In this document: positions 35,001 to 46,685 of the stretch, one piece after another
Layout: every line of letters starts with the position of its first letter
Position numbering within the stretch: position 1 is the first letter of the stretch
Assembly: GCF_947179165.1 (NCBI RefSeq)
Contig: NC_077238.1
Coordinates: 72,668,757 to 72,732,756, forward strand
Reading direction: 5' to 3'
DNA from: Solanum dulcamara
Lineage: Eukaryota; Streptophyta; Magnoliopsida; Solanales; Solanaceae
DNA: 64,000 nucleotides
Notes under the pieces: generated by a model
Databases searched by the model: none
What the model was told of the DNA's origin: nothing
Seen by the model: the letters and a program-made list of their open reading frames with translations, nothing else
Position numbers and translations under genes: made by a program

Positions 35001-35642
35001 TAGACTTCAGCGACCCTTCAAACTTAATTTCGATGATCTGGACTCGTGGGAGTTGGAAAAACACAAACCATATATGGAATCAGATTGGAAACAACATTTC
35101 AAACTCAATGGTGAAGTCGGAAGTTTCATTGGAGATTGTTACGACCAAATGTGGGTCCCACTTTCTTATACCAAAATCTATCAGGGGTCAAAATGAACCC
35201 GAAAGCCTCAGGAACTGAATGAAATCAACGTTATGGAGCTGACCGCGCTATCAGAATTTCCATCTGAGGACGTTTTCCAAGGTTATTGACTAAAGTCAAC
35301 TTTTAGCATGTTTCTGAACTGAAATTGCCCAAAGTAGTTTAGACTCGTAAAGAAAGTCTCGAGTCTCGAGTCAACCACTCTTCTAGCCTGATTTGGCCAT
35401 TCTAGAGCTGATGGAACCGTCAGAATTTTGTTGTGAGGCCATTTGCTAGGACTTTTCCTGAAAGTTGATTTTTCCAGTTATAATTGGCCTTCTAACACAA
35501 AAAACTGCATATTTTCAAAACAAACAACTCGATAACCGCACTATCAGTGCCAACAACTCCCAAATGTCATGGCTCACTATATAAATGCTCTAACCAATGA
35601 GATACATAACGAAACATAGAAATGACCTAGGGGATCATTACA
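29093..35642 (-). mobile_element. Ty3-gypsy element A, decayed, with long 5' LTR
   Basis: On the minus strand it begins TGTAATGATCCCC at 35642, an LTR start placed in another element's integrase. A long LTR/leader runs to about 32800, with a TATTTATA box near 34920. Coding follows in order gag, protease, RT, RNase H down to ~29410. The left end at 29093 reads GATCGTGACA on the minus strand, like an LTR end. Integrase and most of the 3' LTR are missing, so a deletion probably joined RNase H to the LTR tail. The left and right LTR pieces are too diverged for me to align by eye. Confidence 0.65.
29420..32720 (-). pseudogene. Gag-pol of gypsy element A
   Basis: Gag starts near 32716 (MLHRSRSSGRVEGVPP). 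Retrotransposon gag block is at ~32200-31760. Protease blocks: SALFDPGSTYSYVS (usual DSG replaced by DPG) and MLDFDVILGMDWLSPHHAMLDC near 31006-30940. [22 protein letters not shown] and FIDGILVYS at ~30203-30177, where the second catalytic Asp of FIDD is Gly. RNase [33 protein letters not shown] and [17 protein letters not shown], ending VADYDLSILYH near 29460. Multiple stops; the catalytic substitution alone would kill RT. Confidence 0.82.
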
Positions 35643-38196
35643 ACCACGATCCGAAATAATTGTCAAAGGCATACCATGCGACCTTCCCAATTCCCGAATA
35701 TACAATTTAGCATAATCCTTGGCACTATAAGATGTCATGATCGATAAAAAGTGAGTCGACTTTGTTATTCTATCAACAATCACCCAAATCGAATCATGAT
35801 GTTTTCGAGTACGAGGCAGATCTACTATGAAATCCATGTTCATGTCTTCCCACTTCCAAGTGGGGATTTCAATGTTTTAGGCTAGGCCACCCAGCCTTTG
35901 GTGTTTGGCATTAACTTGTTGACAATTTGGGCATTTGACCACGAATCTTGCTATGTCCCTTTTCATGCCACTCCACCAATAAATCTCTTTTAAGTCTTGG
36001 TACATTTTAGTCGAACTAGTGTGAATAGAATATGAAGAATTATGAGCTTCCTTCAAGATCAAATCCCTTAGGCCATCCACATTAGGAACACATAACCGAC
36101 CTTGGTAGTGAAGTAACCCATCTCTCTCTTGTGAAAAGACTTTTACTTTCTTTTTTTCACCAATTTATTTAACTCCACAAATATCGGGTCAAGGTCTTGT
36201 TTTGACTTAACATCCATTATCAAAGACGATTTGGACCCATTTTGCACAAACACACCACCATCACCTAAACCACTCAACTTCACCCGTAGTCTAGCCAACT
36301 GGTGAATATCTTTTACCAACTCCCTCTTCTTTTCCTTAACATGAACTACACTTTCCATAGACACCCTACTAAGTGCATCAACGACAACATTGGCTTCATC
36401 CATATGATAATGCACACTCATGTCATAGTCTTTGAGGAGTTCAAGCCACCTCATTTAACTTAGATTGAGGTCCTTTTGGGTTAACACATATTGAAGACTT
36501 TTGTGATCGGTGAACACATCCACAGGTACCCCTTAGAGGTAGTGTCGCCAAATTTTTAGAGCAAACACAACGTTTGCTAACTCAAGATCTTGGGTACGGT
36601 AGTTATGCTTGTGTACCTTTAATTTCCTAGAAGCATAGGCTATAACCTTACCATTTTACATCAGAACACAACCCAAATCGACCTTCAAAGCATAACACTT
36701 ATCCATCCATAGGAACTTTGCCTTTTTTTGGGTCAATTTCATCATAGGACATGAGATGGAAGATAACCCTTCGATGAATCTTCTATAACACCTGGCTAGG
36801 CCCAAAAAGCTCCTAATATACGAAGGAGTCAATGGTCTAGGACAATTCATCACCGCCTCCATATTAATAGGATTAATCTTTATCCCACCATCGGACACTA
36901 TGTGACCAAGAAACGCCACCTCTTTCAACCAAAATTCACACTTATTAAATTTGGCAAACAATTGTCTATCCCTCAAGGTTTGAAGCACAACTCTCAAGTG
37001 ATTCTTATGTTCTTCCTCACCCTGAGAGTAAATCAAGATATCATCAATGAAGACCACCACAAAAGTATCAAGGGGGGTTTGAACACCCTATTCGTTAGAT
37101 CCATAAATACCGTCGATACATTCGTCAACCCAAACGACATCACCACAAACTCAAAGTGACCATACCTCGTTCGAAATGCCTTCTTAGGAATGTCACACTC
37201 CCTCACCCTTAATTGATCATAGCCAGACTGAAGATCAATTTTTGAGAAATGACTTTCTCCTTGCAATTTGTCAAATAGGTCATCTATCCTAGGAATCAGA
37301 TATTTGTTCTTTATAGTCACCTTATTCAACTGACGGTAGTCTATGCACATTTGAAGCAACCTATCTTTCTTTCTCACGAACAACAGAGGGCACCCCATGG
37401 TGAAATACTTGAACTTGTGAATCCTTTTTCCAATAAGTCCTTTAATTGTTTCTTTAGATCCTTTAATTGCATCGGGGCCATTTGGTAGGGAGGAATAAAG
37501 ATAGGTTGGGTATCAGGGAGAATATCAATATTGAAATCAACTTCCCTATTGGGAGGAACTCCAGGAGGTTATCAGGAAAGATATCAAAAAACTCATTAAC
37601 CACGGGAACCAAGTCAATAGAAGGACTTTTGGAGTCGACATCCCTAACCCTCATAATGTGATATATGCAACCCTTAGCAATCAATTTACAGGCCTTAAGA
37701 CAAGAAATAAACCTACCCTTTATCACCGAATCATGACCTTTCTATTCAAGAATAGATTCATTTGGGAATTGAAACTTAACTCTACGAGTTCTACAATCTA
37801 TAAAAGCATAAGACACATGCAACCATTCCATCCCAAGAATGACATCAAAATCTACCATGTCAACCTCAATAAGATCACAAGAAACAACTTTGTGTAAGAT
37901 AGACATGGGACAACCCTTATAGACTTTTCTAGCAACAACCAACTCTCCAACGAAGGTAGACACCAAATAGTATTCTAATAATATTTCGGGTAACATATTA
38001 AACCTATTAGCAAGGAACAGAGTAGTAAATGATAAGTTGACACCTGGATCTAGTAATACATACACATTAAAATCAAAGACCTTTAACATGCCTGTAAAAA
38101 CATCGGGCACTACCTCAACTTCTTATCTCCCATGCAAGGCATAAAATCAGTTGGTGCATTGGCCATTCCCTTAAGCTTGTTTACCATAAACAATTT
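35643..38196 (-). pseudogene. Ty3-gypsy element B, protease to integrase, truncated at both ends
   Basis: Minus-strand order from 38110: protease (FNVYVLLDPGVNLSF, VDFDVILGMEWLHVSYA), RT ([60 protein letters not shown] at ~37055), [19 protein letters not shown], degraded RNase H, the [20 protein letters not shown] linker, integrase zinc finger (HNSSYSIHTSSTKMYQDLKE, CPNCQQVN) and integrase core (MNMDFIVDLPRTRKHHDSIW) to ISDRG at 35643. There it is cut by element A's LTR. At the right it is cut by the LTR at 38197. Several frameshifts. Confidence 0.85.
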
Positions 38197-40592
38197 TGTA
38201 ACACCTCTTAAAAAACGTTGTATATGGTGTTCCAAATTTCGACGAAAATGATACTGCTTATGTATTTTTGGCATACCTTTTCATAGGATGATCTAAATTA
38301 GGTGATTTAAATTTCTCAATAACTCTATTATTACCTACAACTTTTGTGAAGACCATAGCTTAAGAATCGTAGGCTAAGTAGGTCAAATAAATTAATCTTT
38401 GCAAGACCTGGTGTTGTGATGAAATGGAGTATTTGTAGAAGAAAAATCATATCTCATTGTAGGGAGATCCCATTAAGTTGATTCTTAAACGACATGAAAG
38501 GAGACTTCTAGAGATACAATTCATATGAAGACACCAAATCCTATTTAAGAAGTTATCTTATTCAAACATAGTTCCGAAAAAGGGTATTCTGTAAAGAAAG
38601 GATTCATCTCACCAACAATGGAAGATCAAGATCCATTTGACATCATCCATGGCATCAATATTCCTCCATTTGACATCACCCATGATATCACAATCCTCTA
38701 TTAATTGTTTTTCCAGATTTGTCTTTATAATTATTTTAATTATTGTTAGGTCCCTCCTTCACACCTATAAATATCCACCTTATTTTATCATTTTGTTCAT
38801 CAAGCTTTCTCAAACAATTCTTCTTTGTATACACTTCTTTACTCATTATCAAAATATATTTTTAGTTCTTAGTAGTGTAGAAATACTATTTTGATGAGTC
38901 ATATAATCCGGGCAGTATACAAAACTCTCCAGCGAGGAGAAAATGCTAGGATTCAAGAGTGTTCATTAAGTCCTTCGATTCTGAGTAAATCTTCAGATTT
39001 CAGGTATGTAAAGCTTCAATAAGAGCATTCCTTTCACTGTTATGCCTAAAGTATTTTGATTATATGATAAATTATGTTTATTTTCTTTATGCTTTACTAT
39101 AAGGTATGTGGGTGTTCATTCATGAGTTCTTCCACCCATAAAGTCCAAAACTCTTTCAACTAAATCTCTTGATTTCAAATAAGATTTTCATATGGGTAAT
39201 TCTTATTTTTACTTAATAGCATGAATCATGGTTAAACTAATGATTATTGGTCTATTTTGATGCAAAATGATTTCATATGTATGAATTGATGGTTTGAAAG
39301 TATTTTCTCTATTTAGCTCTTTAAAGGTTCTTGAAATTCACAGTGGGTTATTTAAAACATGATTTTTAATTGATGAATTTCAAAGTATTTATGCATAATT
39401 TCATTTACATTCATGTTTAAAAGTTGAAGTGATTTGAAACCACCTAATTTTACTATGTTTTAATGAAGTTTGACTTGAAAGCTTTAACTTTAAATGAATG
39501 TTTATGAAAATAATGTTTATGATCAAAAGGGAGTCTTATGAGAGAAAAGAATGATGAAATGATATGAATGATAGATTCTTTATGCAATAAGGACAATTCT
39601 TGCATATTTGAATTACCAAATATTTTAATGAGATATTCTACCGAATATGATGTTTTGAATTATCAAGCTATATGCTATGACTATTTTGAAGTATTAAACT
39701 ATTCTGTGGGATTGACTTAGCACCGATTGAGTCATTGAGGTGGGAAGTAAGGAAATTCTAGTAGCAACCCCTTGTCTCATTAACTATGTGCCAACATAGG
39801 AGCTCTTGTAGGCTTAGACTAATGGATCAATGAAAGCCATTAAGGTTAAAGTTAAAGAATGAATGTAAAGTTGACAGAGTTCTACCCTAGGCAAGTAGAC
39901 TCCTCAGCCAACGTAGAGGGTTATGTTGGATTTCATGTAATAGCTCACATGGTTTTAATGTCAGTTATAGTCAACTTCCCATAATTGAACATTTCAAATG
40001 CTATTTACATGATTACTCATGCATGTATATATCAACATATGTATGATTTAAATGATATCTACTTGATTACTTATGCATGCACTCATTTATGTACTTTACC
40101 TTATAAATGTCCTAAATATGTATTTTACTTTGTAATGCATGCGTACATATTTAGTACATTCAAAGTACTAATGCATACTCTTTTGCCTACATGATATCAC
40201 TATGTAGAGACCGATGCTCCTCCTCGTTCTCCTCCACATGGCTTGTTGAGATTTTATTTGAAGGCTACTTTTTGTGAGTTCCCATGTTCCAAAAAAAATA
40301 CTCCTTTATCTTTCTAGCTTATAATATGTTGAGATCTTTAGACACTTATTATGACATTTCTTTCTATTATGATTGAGGGTGAGCTAGGGACTTGTCTTAG
40401 CCCTGTTAAATCTAAAAGTTAGAGGTATTGTTGGACATATGTAAGTTGAAGATTTACTATTATGATTTTCACTTGTTTATTTGTTGTCATTACCTATGGA
40501 AGGCTAAAAGAAATGCTAAGAGGCTTGTTTGAGGTACTTTCTGGTTTCTCATTATCCATGTCACGTCTAGGCCTTAGGCTTGGGTCATGACA
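38197..40592 (+). mobile_element. 5' LTR of gypsy element C (~2.4 kb)
   Basis: Starts TGTAACACC at 38197 and ends GGGTCATGACA at 40592, immediately followed by a primer-binding site. Internal landmarks such as ATTCAAAGTACTAATGCATA and TTTGCCTACATGATATCA near 40155-40200, and CACGTCTAGGCCTTAGGCTT near the end, recur inverted in the LTRs at 53632-55858 and 60674-62347. So they are one family. Its 3' partner is missing. Confidence 0.75.
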
Positions 40593-40596
40593 AACT

Positions 40597-40610
40597 TGGT
40601 ATCAGAGCTT
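40597..40610 (+). other. Primer-binding site, tRNA-Met type (element C)
   Basis: TGGTATCAGAGCTT lies four bases after the LTR end and matches the 3' end of initiator tRNA-Met. Confidence 0.85.
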
Positions 40611-40809
40611 GAGGTTTTGAATGGTCCTCGGATTTCAATATACCATGTCAAAGTGGATCTTGTTCATTATTGTGAAGTGCGCCATGACTATGAATAGGAG
40701 ACTATAAGACATTTAGGAAAGTTTTCACTTTTTTCAAATTCATGTCGTGCCTTAGAGTGTCTTAAGATTTCCTCTAACTAATGACCCATTTCGTGTTCTC
40801 TGATAATGA

Positions 40810-43600
40810 ATCATGGAAGATCACCTCAAAGAGAAAGGTTTGACGATGAGGACCAAACTTCTCCATTTCCCAATGCCCCACATCATGAGGAAGGGGTAAC
40901 CCATGCCGAGTTTTAAAATATCATTATGTTGTTGTCTTAAGTTGTATCCAACCAAGGTCATCAAGGTGTTCCTCCTCCTCAAATGCAAAATCCAGCCTCT
41001 ATGATTCGGGATTTCCAAAGGATGAATTTGTCCGAGTTCGATGGTTCTAAACTAGATGAGGACCCTATGGAGTTCATTGACAAGGTGTACCAAATTATGG
41101 ATATCATGGGTATGCCACCGAATGAGAGGTCTAAACTATGACCTATCAACTCAAAGGTGTGGATTAAGTGTGGTACGAATAATGGGTTATTGAGAGGGAT
41201 GAAGAAATGGGGCCAATAGGATGAGAAGTGTTCAAAGGTGCCTTTCTAGACTAATTCTTTCCATTGGAGCTAAGGGAGGCCAAAATCCAAGAGTTCATCA
41301 ACCTCCATCAAGGGAGTATGAGCGTGAGGGAGTATGTCTTCAAATTCACTAAGTTGTCAAAGTATGCTCCCTTTATGGTCTCCAACCCAAGAGCTAGGAT
41401 GTGAAAGTTTATTTCCGGTGTCTCAAGATTGTGTCTAAGGAGTACAAAATGACCATATTGGTCAAGGAGATGGATATCTCTAGGTTAATGACTTACGTGG
41501 AACAAATTGAAGAAGAGAAGCTGAGAGAGAGATCAAGTGGGTTCAAAAAGGCTAGAGTGGATGGTGGAGGGTTTAACCCTCAAAGGTTCGATTATAGTAA
41601 CAATGGCAAAGGCCAAGTTAGGCAATGGTTTGTGGGACAAGGTTCCACCAATACTCCTCCTCCAAGGTTCAACAAGGACAAGGGTGCTAACCCAATGGTT
41701 CCAAGAGAGAATGTTGGTGCTCAAACTTTTTCTGCTTGCAGGATGTGTGGAAAGACTCACAAAAGGGAATGCTTAGCCGGCTCCAATTCATGCTTTAAGT
41801 GAGGCAAGCCGGGCCACCATGCTAGGGATTGTAGAGGTGGTGGTGGAAGGCCTCAAGGACAAATTGCTCATAGTCAACAAGCCCTAGGAGGTGGCCAACT
41901 CACCAACCCCTTTTATGCCTTGCATGGGAGATAGGAGGTTGAGGACGCCCCCAATGTTGTTACCGGTATATTAAAGGTCTTTGCTTTTGATGTGTATACA
42001 TTATTAGATCCAGGTGCAAATTTATCGTTTGTTACTCCATTCCTTGCTAATAGGTTTGATGTGTCACTCAAAATATTATTAGAGCCTTATTTGGTGTCTA
42101 CCCTCATTGGTGTGTTGGTTGTTGCTAGAAAGGTCTATAGGGGTTTTCCCATGTCTATCTTGCATAAAGTTATTCCTTGTGATCTCATTGAGATTGACAT
42201 GGTAGATTTTGATGTCATTCTTGGGATGGATTGGTTACATGCATCTTATGCTTCCATAGAATTTTGGACTCATCGAGTCAAGTTCCAATTTCCAAATGAA
42301 TTCGTTATTGAATAGGAGGGTCATGATTCGATAGTGAAGGGTAAGTTCATTTCTTGTCTTAAGGCCCAAAAATTGATTGCTAAAGGTTGTATTTACCACA
42401 TTGTGAGGGTTAGGGATGTTGACTCCGAAAGTCCTCTCCTTGAGTTACTTTCCATTGTCAATTAGTTCCCCAATGTCTTTCTCGATGACCTTTTCAGTGT
42501 CCCTCCAGAAAAGAAAAGTTGATTTTGGTATCAATCTCCTTTTCGATACTCAACTTATGTCTATTTCTCCTTACCGGATGGCCCTAGAGGAATTGAAAGA
42601 GTTAAAGAAACAATTAAATGATTTGTTAGAATAGGGGTTCAGAAGGCCAAGTATTTCTCCATGGGGTGCTCCCGTGTTATTTGTGAGAAAGAAGAATGGG
42701 TCGCTTCGAATTTTCATAGACTACTGGCAATTAAATAAGATGACCATTAAAAACAAGTACCCAATCCCTAGAATGGATGACTTATTTGATCAATTACAAG
42801 GGGAAAGTCACTTTTCCAAGATCGACCTTCGGTTCGTCTATCACCAACTAAGGGTGAGGGAGTGTGACATTTCGAAAATGGCTTTCTAAATAAGTTATGG
42901 TCATTTTAAGTTTGTGGTGATGAGTTTTGGGTTGAGTAATGCGCCAGCGGTGTTCATGGACTTGATGACTAGGGTGTTCAAACCTTATCTTTATACTTTT
43001 GTGGTGGTCTTCATTGACGATACTTTGATTTACTCTCGGGGTGAGGAAGAACATAAGAATCACTTAAGAGTTGTGCTTTAAATGTTGAAGAATATGAAAT
43101 TATTTGTAAACTTTAGTAAGTGTGAATTTTGGTTGAAGGAGGTGGTATTTCTTGTTCACGTAGTGTCTGGTGATGGGATCAAGTTTGTTCCTAAGAAAAT
43201 TGAGGCAGTCAAGAATTGGCCTAGACCGTTATCTCCTTTAGACATTAGGAGGTTCTTTGGTCTAGCCAGGTACTATAGAAGGTTCATCGAAGGGTTTTCT
43301 TCCATCTCATCTCCTATGACGAAATTGACTCAAAAGAAAGCTGAATTCATATGTACGGATGAGTGTGAGAAGAGTTTCCATACTTGAAAGATTGACTTAC
43401 CTCTGCTCCTATTTTGACTCTACCGGAAGGATTGGAAGGGTTTGTGGTTTATTGTGATGCTTCAAAAATTGGTTTAGGTTGTGCCTTAATGCAAAACGAC
43501 AAGGTCATTGCCTATTCTTCTAGGCAATTAAAGGTGCATGAGTGTAACTACTCTACCTATGACCTTGAATTGGCGGCCGTTGTTTTTGCTTTGAAATGAG
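40810..43600 (+). pseudogene. Gag-pol of gypsy element C, truncated in RNase H
   Basis: Gag from ~40810 (MNHGRSPQRERFDDEDQ), with RMNLSEFDGSKLDEDPMEFI. Knuckle region at ~41740-41840 (CRMCGKTHKREC, then a second knuckle whose cysteine codon is a stop). Protease: YTLLDPGANLSFVTPFLANR and [96 protein letters not shown] and DIRRFFGLARYYRRFIEGFS. RNase [19 protein letters not shown] to [13 protein letters not shown]. Sequence changes at ~43600 to another element, so integrase and 3' LTR are lost. Stops in gag, at 42314 and after 42630. Confidence 0.88.
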
Positions 43601-44642
43601 TTTAATAGGTTAGAGCAGGGCTCCCTATCAGTATTTGAGTACGATGCTCATTTTCACGAGCTATTTTGTTATGATTTGTCAAGTATTCCTATTGAGTTTA
43701 AATGGATCTGTAAGTTGGTCAATGGATTTGCTGGTTATCTTCAGGAGGCCATGATTTCTCTTGTGTTATCAGGTAGTACTTTACAGAGTATTATCGACCA
43801 TGCATGGATAATTGAGGGTATTTGACATGATAGACAGGGTGGTGGCACCAAGAGATTCTGTTGCCAGGGTAAAATTTATGGTTATTTATCTAGGGGTCGA
43901 GATTATTTAGATTAGGGCACCTATGGATATAAGGGTCAGCCAATGCGTACAACGATTTAAGGTACAAACATTAGACAAGTCATCATGCGCGTAGTGGTTT
44001 CTCAGGTTAGAGAGTATGTACATATTTTGTTGCCAGGGTAAATTTTATGGTCATTTATCTAAGGGTCAAGATTATTTAGACCAGGGCACCTGTGGATATA
44101 AGGGTCAACCAATGCGTACATCGATTTAAGGTACAAACGTTAGACAAGTCATCATGCCTGTAGTGGTTTCTCAGGTTGGAAAGTATGTACATATTCTTTT
44201 GGATACGCTCAGCGAGGTTAAGGTCCTCGAGGTTGCTATCTTTGTGATTAGTTTGTTCACAAGGAAATAGATTGCCCTAATTGTGCTTCTTCTACTGTTC
44301 AGCAATGGTTGGAAATTTATAATGCTATGCTTTTTTCAATTATTAGAGGTAGTTCACAGAGTGCTAAAGGTGGTACTAGGGGTACCAAGGGTGGAGCTTA
44401 GAGAGCTTGAGGTAGTTCTCGTAGTGGTTCTCAGGCTAATGGTGATTGTAGACTATGATTTGCTATATCGGGTAGATTCGAGGTAGAGGTATTAGATATA
44501 GTGATCATAGGTATCGTCTCAGTTTTCCATCATTCTACTATTGTGTTATTTGATCTCGAGTCTACCTAAGCTTATGTGTGTACTTATTTTTCTGCGGACA
44601 TTGATTCTATGTGGGAGTCCCTTGCAATACCTATTAGTATCT
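43601..44642 (+). pseudogene. Ty3-gypsy gag-protease fragment (element D, A-like)
   Basis: Open frame 43602-43821 encodes EQGSLSVFEYDAHFHELFC, then SGSTLQSIIDHAWII, a retrotransposon gag block. Near 44540, VLFDLESTYAYV resembles the protease region of element A (LFDPGSTYSYVS). It contains an internal tandem duplication and ends where an LTR starts at 44643. Confidence 0.7.
43861..44199 (+). repeat. Tandem duplication, two 169-bp units in element D gag
   Basis: Units 43861-44029 and 44030-44199 both start TTGCCAGGGTAAA and end GAGTATGTACATATT or a close form. They differ at about 15 positions. Confidence 0.85.
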
Positions 44643-45583
44643 TGTAACACCCCATATATTTCTAAGCTAAGACCCGAACCATTCTTCATATGCATATATG
44701 GTCGTATTGGGTGATTCTTAATTGTGCATAGGGGTTATGGTCAATTATTTAGTGTGGGAAAACATTGAAGATGAATTAATGTCATAAGAATGCTCTAACA
44801 CAAAGTTGAGTTGAAAGCTTCCTTACCAATTGAGTTTTGATATAAAATTTTATTTGGGTCAACTTCAAAGTATCATATCTCTTAGAATATAAAGAATTAG
44901 GTTGCTCATAACCTATCAAATTAAAGGTCTACGAGTCTTCTTTCCAACACCACCATGTTTGTGTCAATCAGAATTTGGACTAAAAATTTACAATTATTTT
45001 ACTTACATAATGCAGTGCACTAACATTTTGGCTGATGGGAAAACACTAAAAAGGTTGTTTTTGTCCTTATATCCCTAGGAAACGCCCCAAACAGATTACT
45101 TAATTCTAAAAAGCCCTAATCAGTCAGATTTCCATCTCTTAATTCCCCCTTCTCCTCTCTCAAACCCTAAGGCAAAAATTCTAATCAATCAGATTTCCAT
45201 ATCCAGCGCGCTGTTAGTGCTATCTCTAATCAACGAGCAACAATGTTGGTGAGTCCTCATTTTCTCAAGAACAACCTTTATGTTTCTTTCAAGTATTTTA
45301 ACCTTCAGATTTTAGATATTGGAGTTAGCTAGGGGTTTGTCCTAGAAACTCGTATGTAGTAGAGGCTTTTAAGATAGACAGTTAAATTTCGCTTATGTTC
45401 TTTAGATATTTTCTTTCAATATGTTAGACTCTTATTAGACATTTCATGTTCTTCCACATTTCAGTTATCTCTTGCTGTTAATTTTGTTAATCTTAGTGTC
45501 ATGCCATTCCATGAGGATAGCTTGGGGATACTTATGTCTCTAAGCACCGTGTCATAACTAGGGGGTAGTCTCAGGTCGAGAAA
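44643..45583 (+). mobile_element. 5' LTR of gypsy element E (~0.94 kb)
   Basis: Starts TGTAACACCCC at 44643. Followed by CTTGGTATCAGAGCT at 45586-45600, a tRNA-Met primer-binding site. The LTR 3' end is degenerate (GTCGAGAAA rather than a clean CA), so it is uncertain by a few bases. Confidence 0.7.
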
Positions 45584-45789
45584 AACTTGGTATCAGAGCT
45601 AGGTTCAAGTGTCTTAGGGTGTCTGAAAGCCACGTTAAGTAGAGTTTTTCATGGGTGTGAAGCGCACCAGATCTATGAATAAGAGTCTATGGAATATTTT
45701 AGGAAATACTTCACTTCTGTCATAATCTCAGTCATGAGATAAAGTGCAACTCTATGTAATCTCCTTCTAACTCGTGCTCTATACATTAA

Positions 45790-46685
45790 CAGTATCATTC
45801 TCCAAGATGAGCCTACATCAGATAGAACAGACATAAAGAGTAACAAGCACCACTAGCTCCCACAAACCCTTTGGCTAAGTAAATCTCTCATGCTGATTTT
45901 AGAGCTGCTTTTCAGGTGTTTTCCCAAGCTATGACTGCTCAGGCCAACCGAGAGGTTGTAAGCCCGATCAACCCAAATGCTAATACGATTGCTACTAGAT
46001 TTTGAGACTTCGCTCGAATGAACCCTTTAGAGTTTCTTGATTCAAAGGCGAATGAGGATCTATAAGAGTTCATTAGGGGTATCAAGAAGATCATTGAGAC
46101 AATGGGTGTCACTCTAGTTAAAAGTACTTATTAACTGCCTATTAGATGTAGGGAGTGGCTCCGATATAGTACAAGTAATGGAATTATGATAGGACTAAGG
46201 ATGTAGGCCCGCTTGATAGGGACATGTTTGAGGCCACTTTTCTTAATAGGTTCTTTCTGCTAGAGTTGAGGGAAGCAAAGGTCCAAGAGTTCATTAACTT
46301 AAAGCAAGAAAATATGATTGTGAAGGAGAACTCTTTGAAGTTTACCCAACTTTCAAAGTGTGCTCCAACTATCATATGCGACTCTAGGGCCCGTATGAGT
46401 AAGTTTGTCTCTACTGTTTTCGAGATAGTGGTAAAAGAATATAGCTCTACGATGTTGATCAAAGAGATATATATCTCCCGTTTGATGATTCATGCTCCAG
46501 ATTAAGAAGGAAAGCTCAAGGAGAGTGCTAGGGATAATAAGAGGACTCAGATGGATAGTGTGGACTACTCTCATTAGAAATTAGAAGGTGGTAGTCGTTC
46601 TCAGTTTTGACAGAAGTATTCCAAACCAGTCCCATTTTTTGCTAGTGCTACAGTGCCAAAGTTTAGATCTGAGAACAATGATATA
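45790..46685 (+). pseudogene. Gag of element E, first part
   Basis: Reads DFARMNPLEFLDSKANEDL and EFIRGIKKIIETMGV. The frame 46224-46505 continues ATFLNRFFLLELREAKVQEF, INLKQENMIVKENSLKFTQL, then SRARMSKFVSTV. Stops and frameshifts are present. Interrupted at 46686 by an LTR; gag resumes near 49070. Confidence 0.75.
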
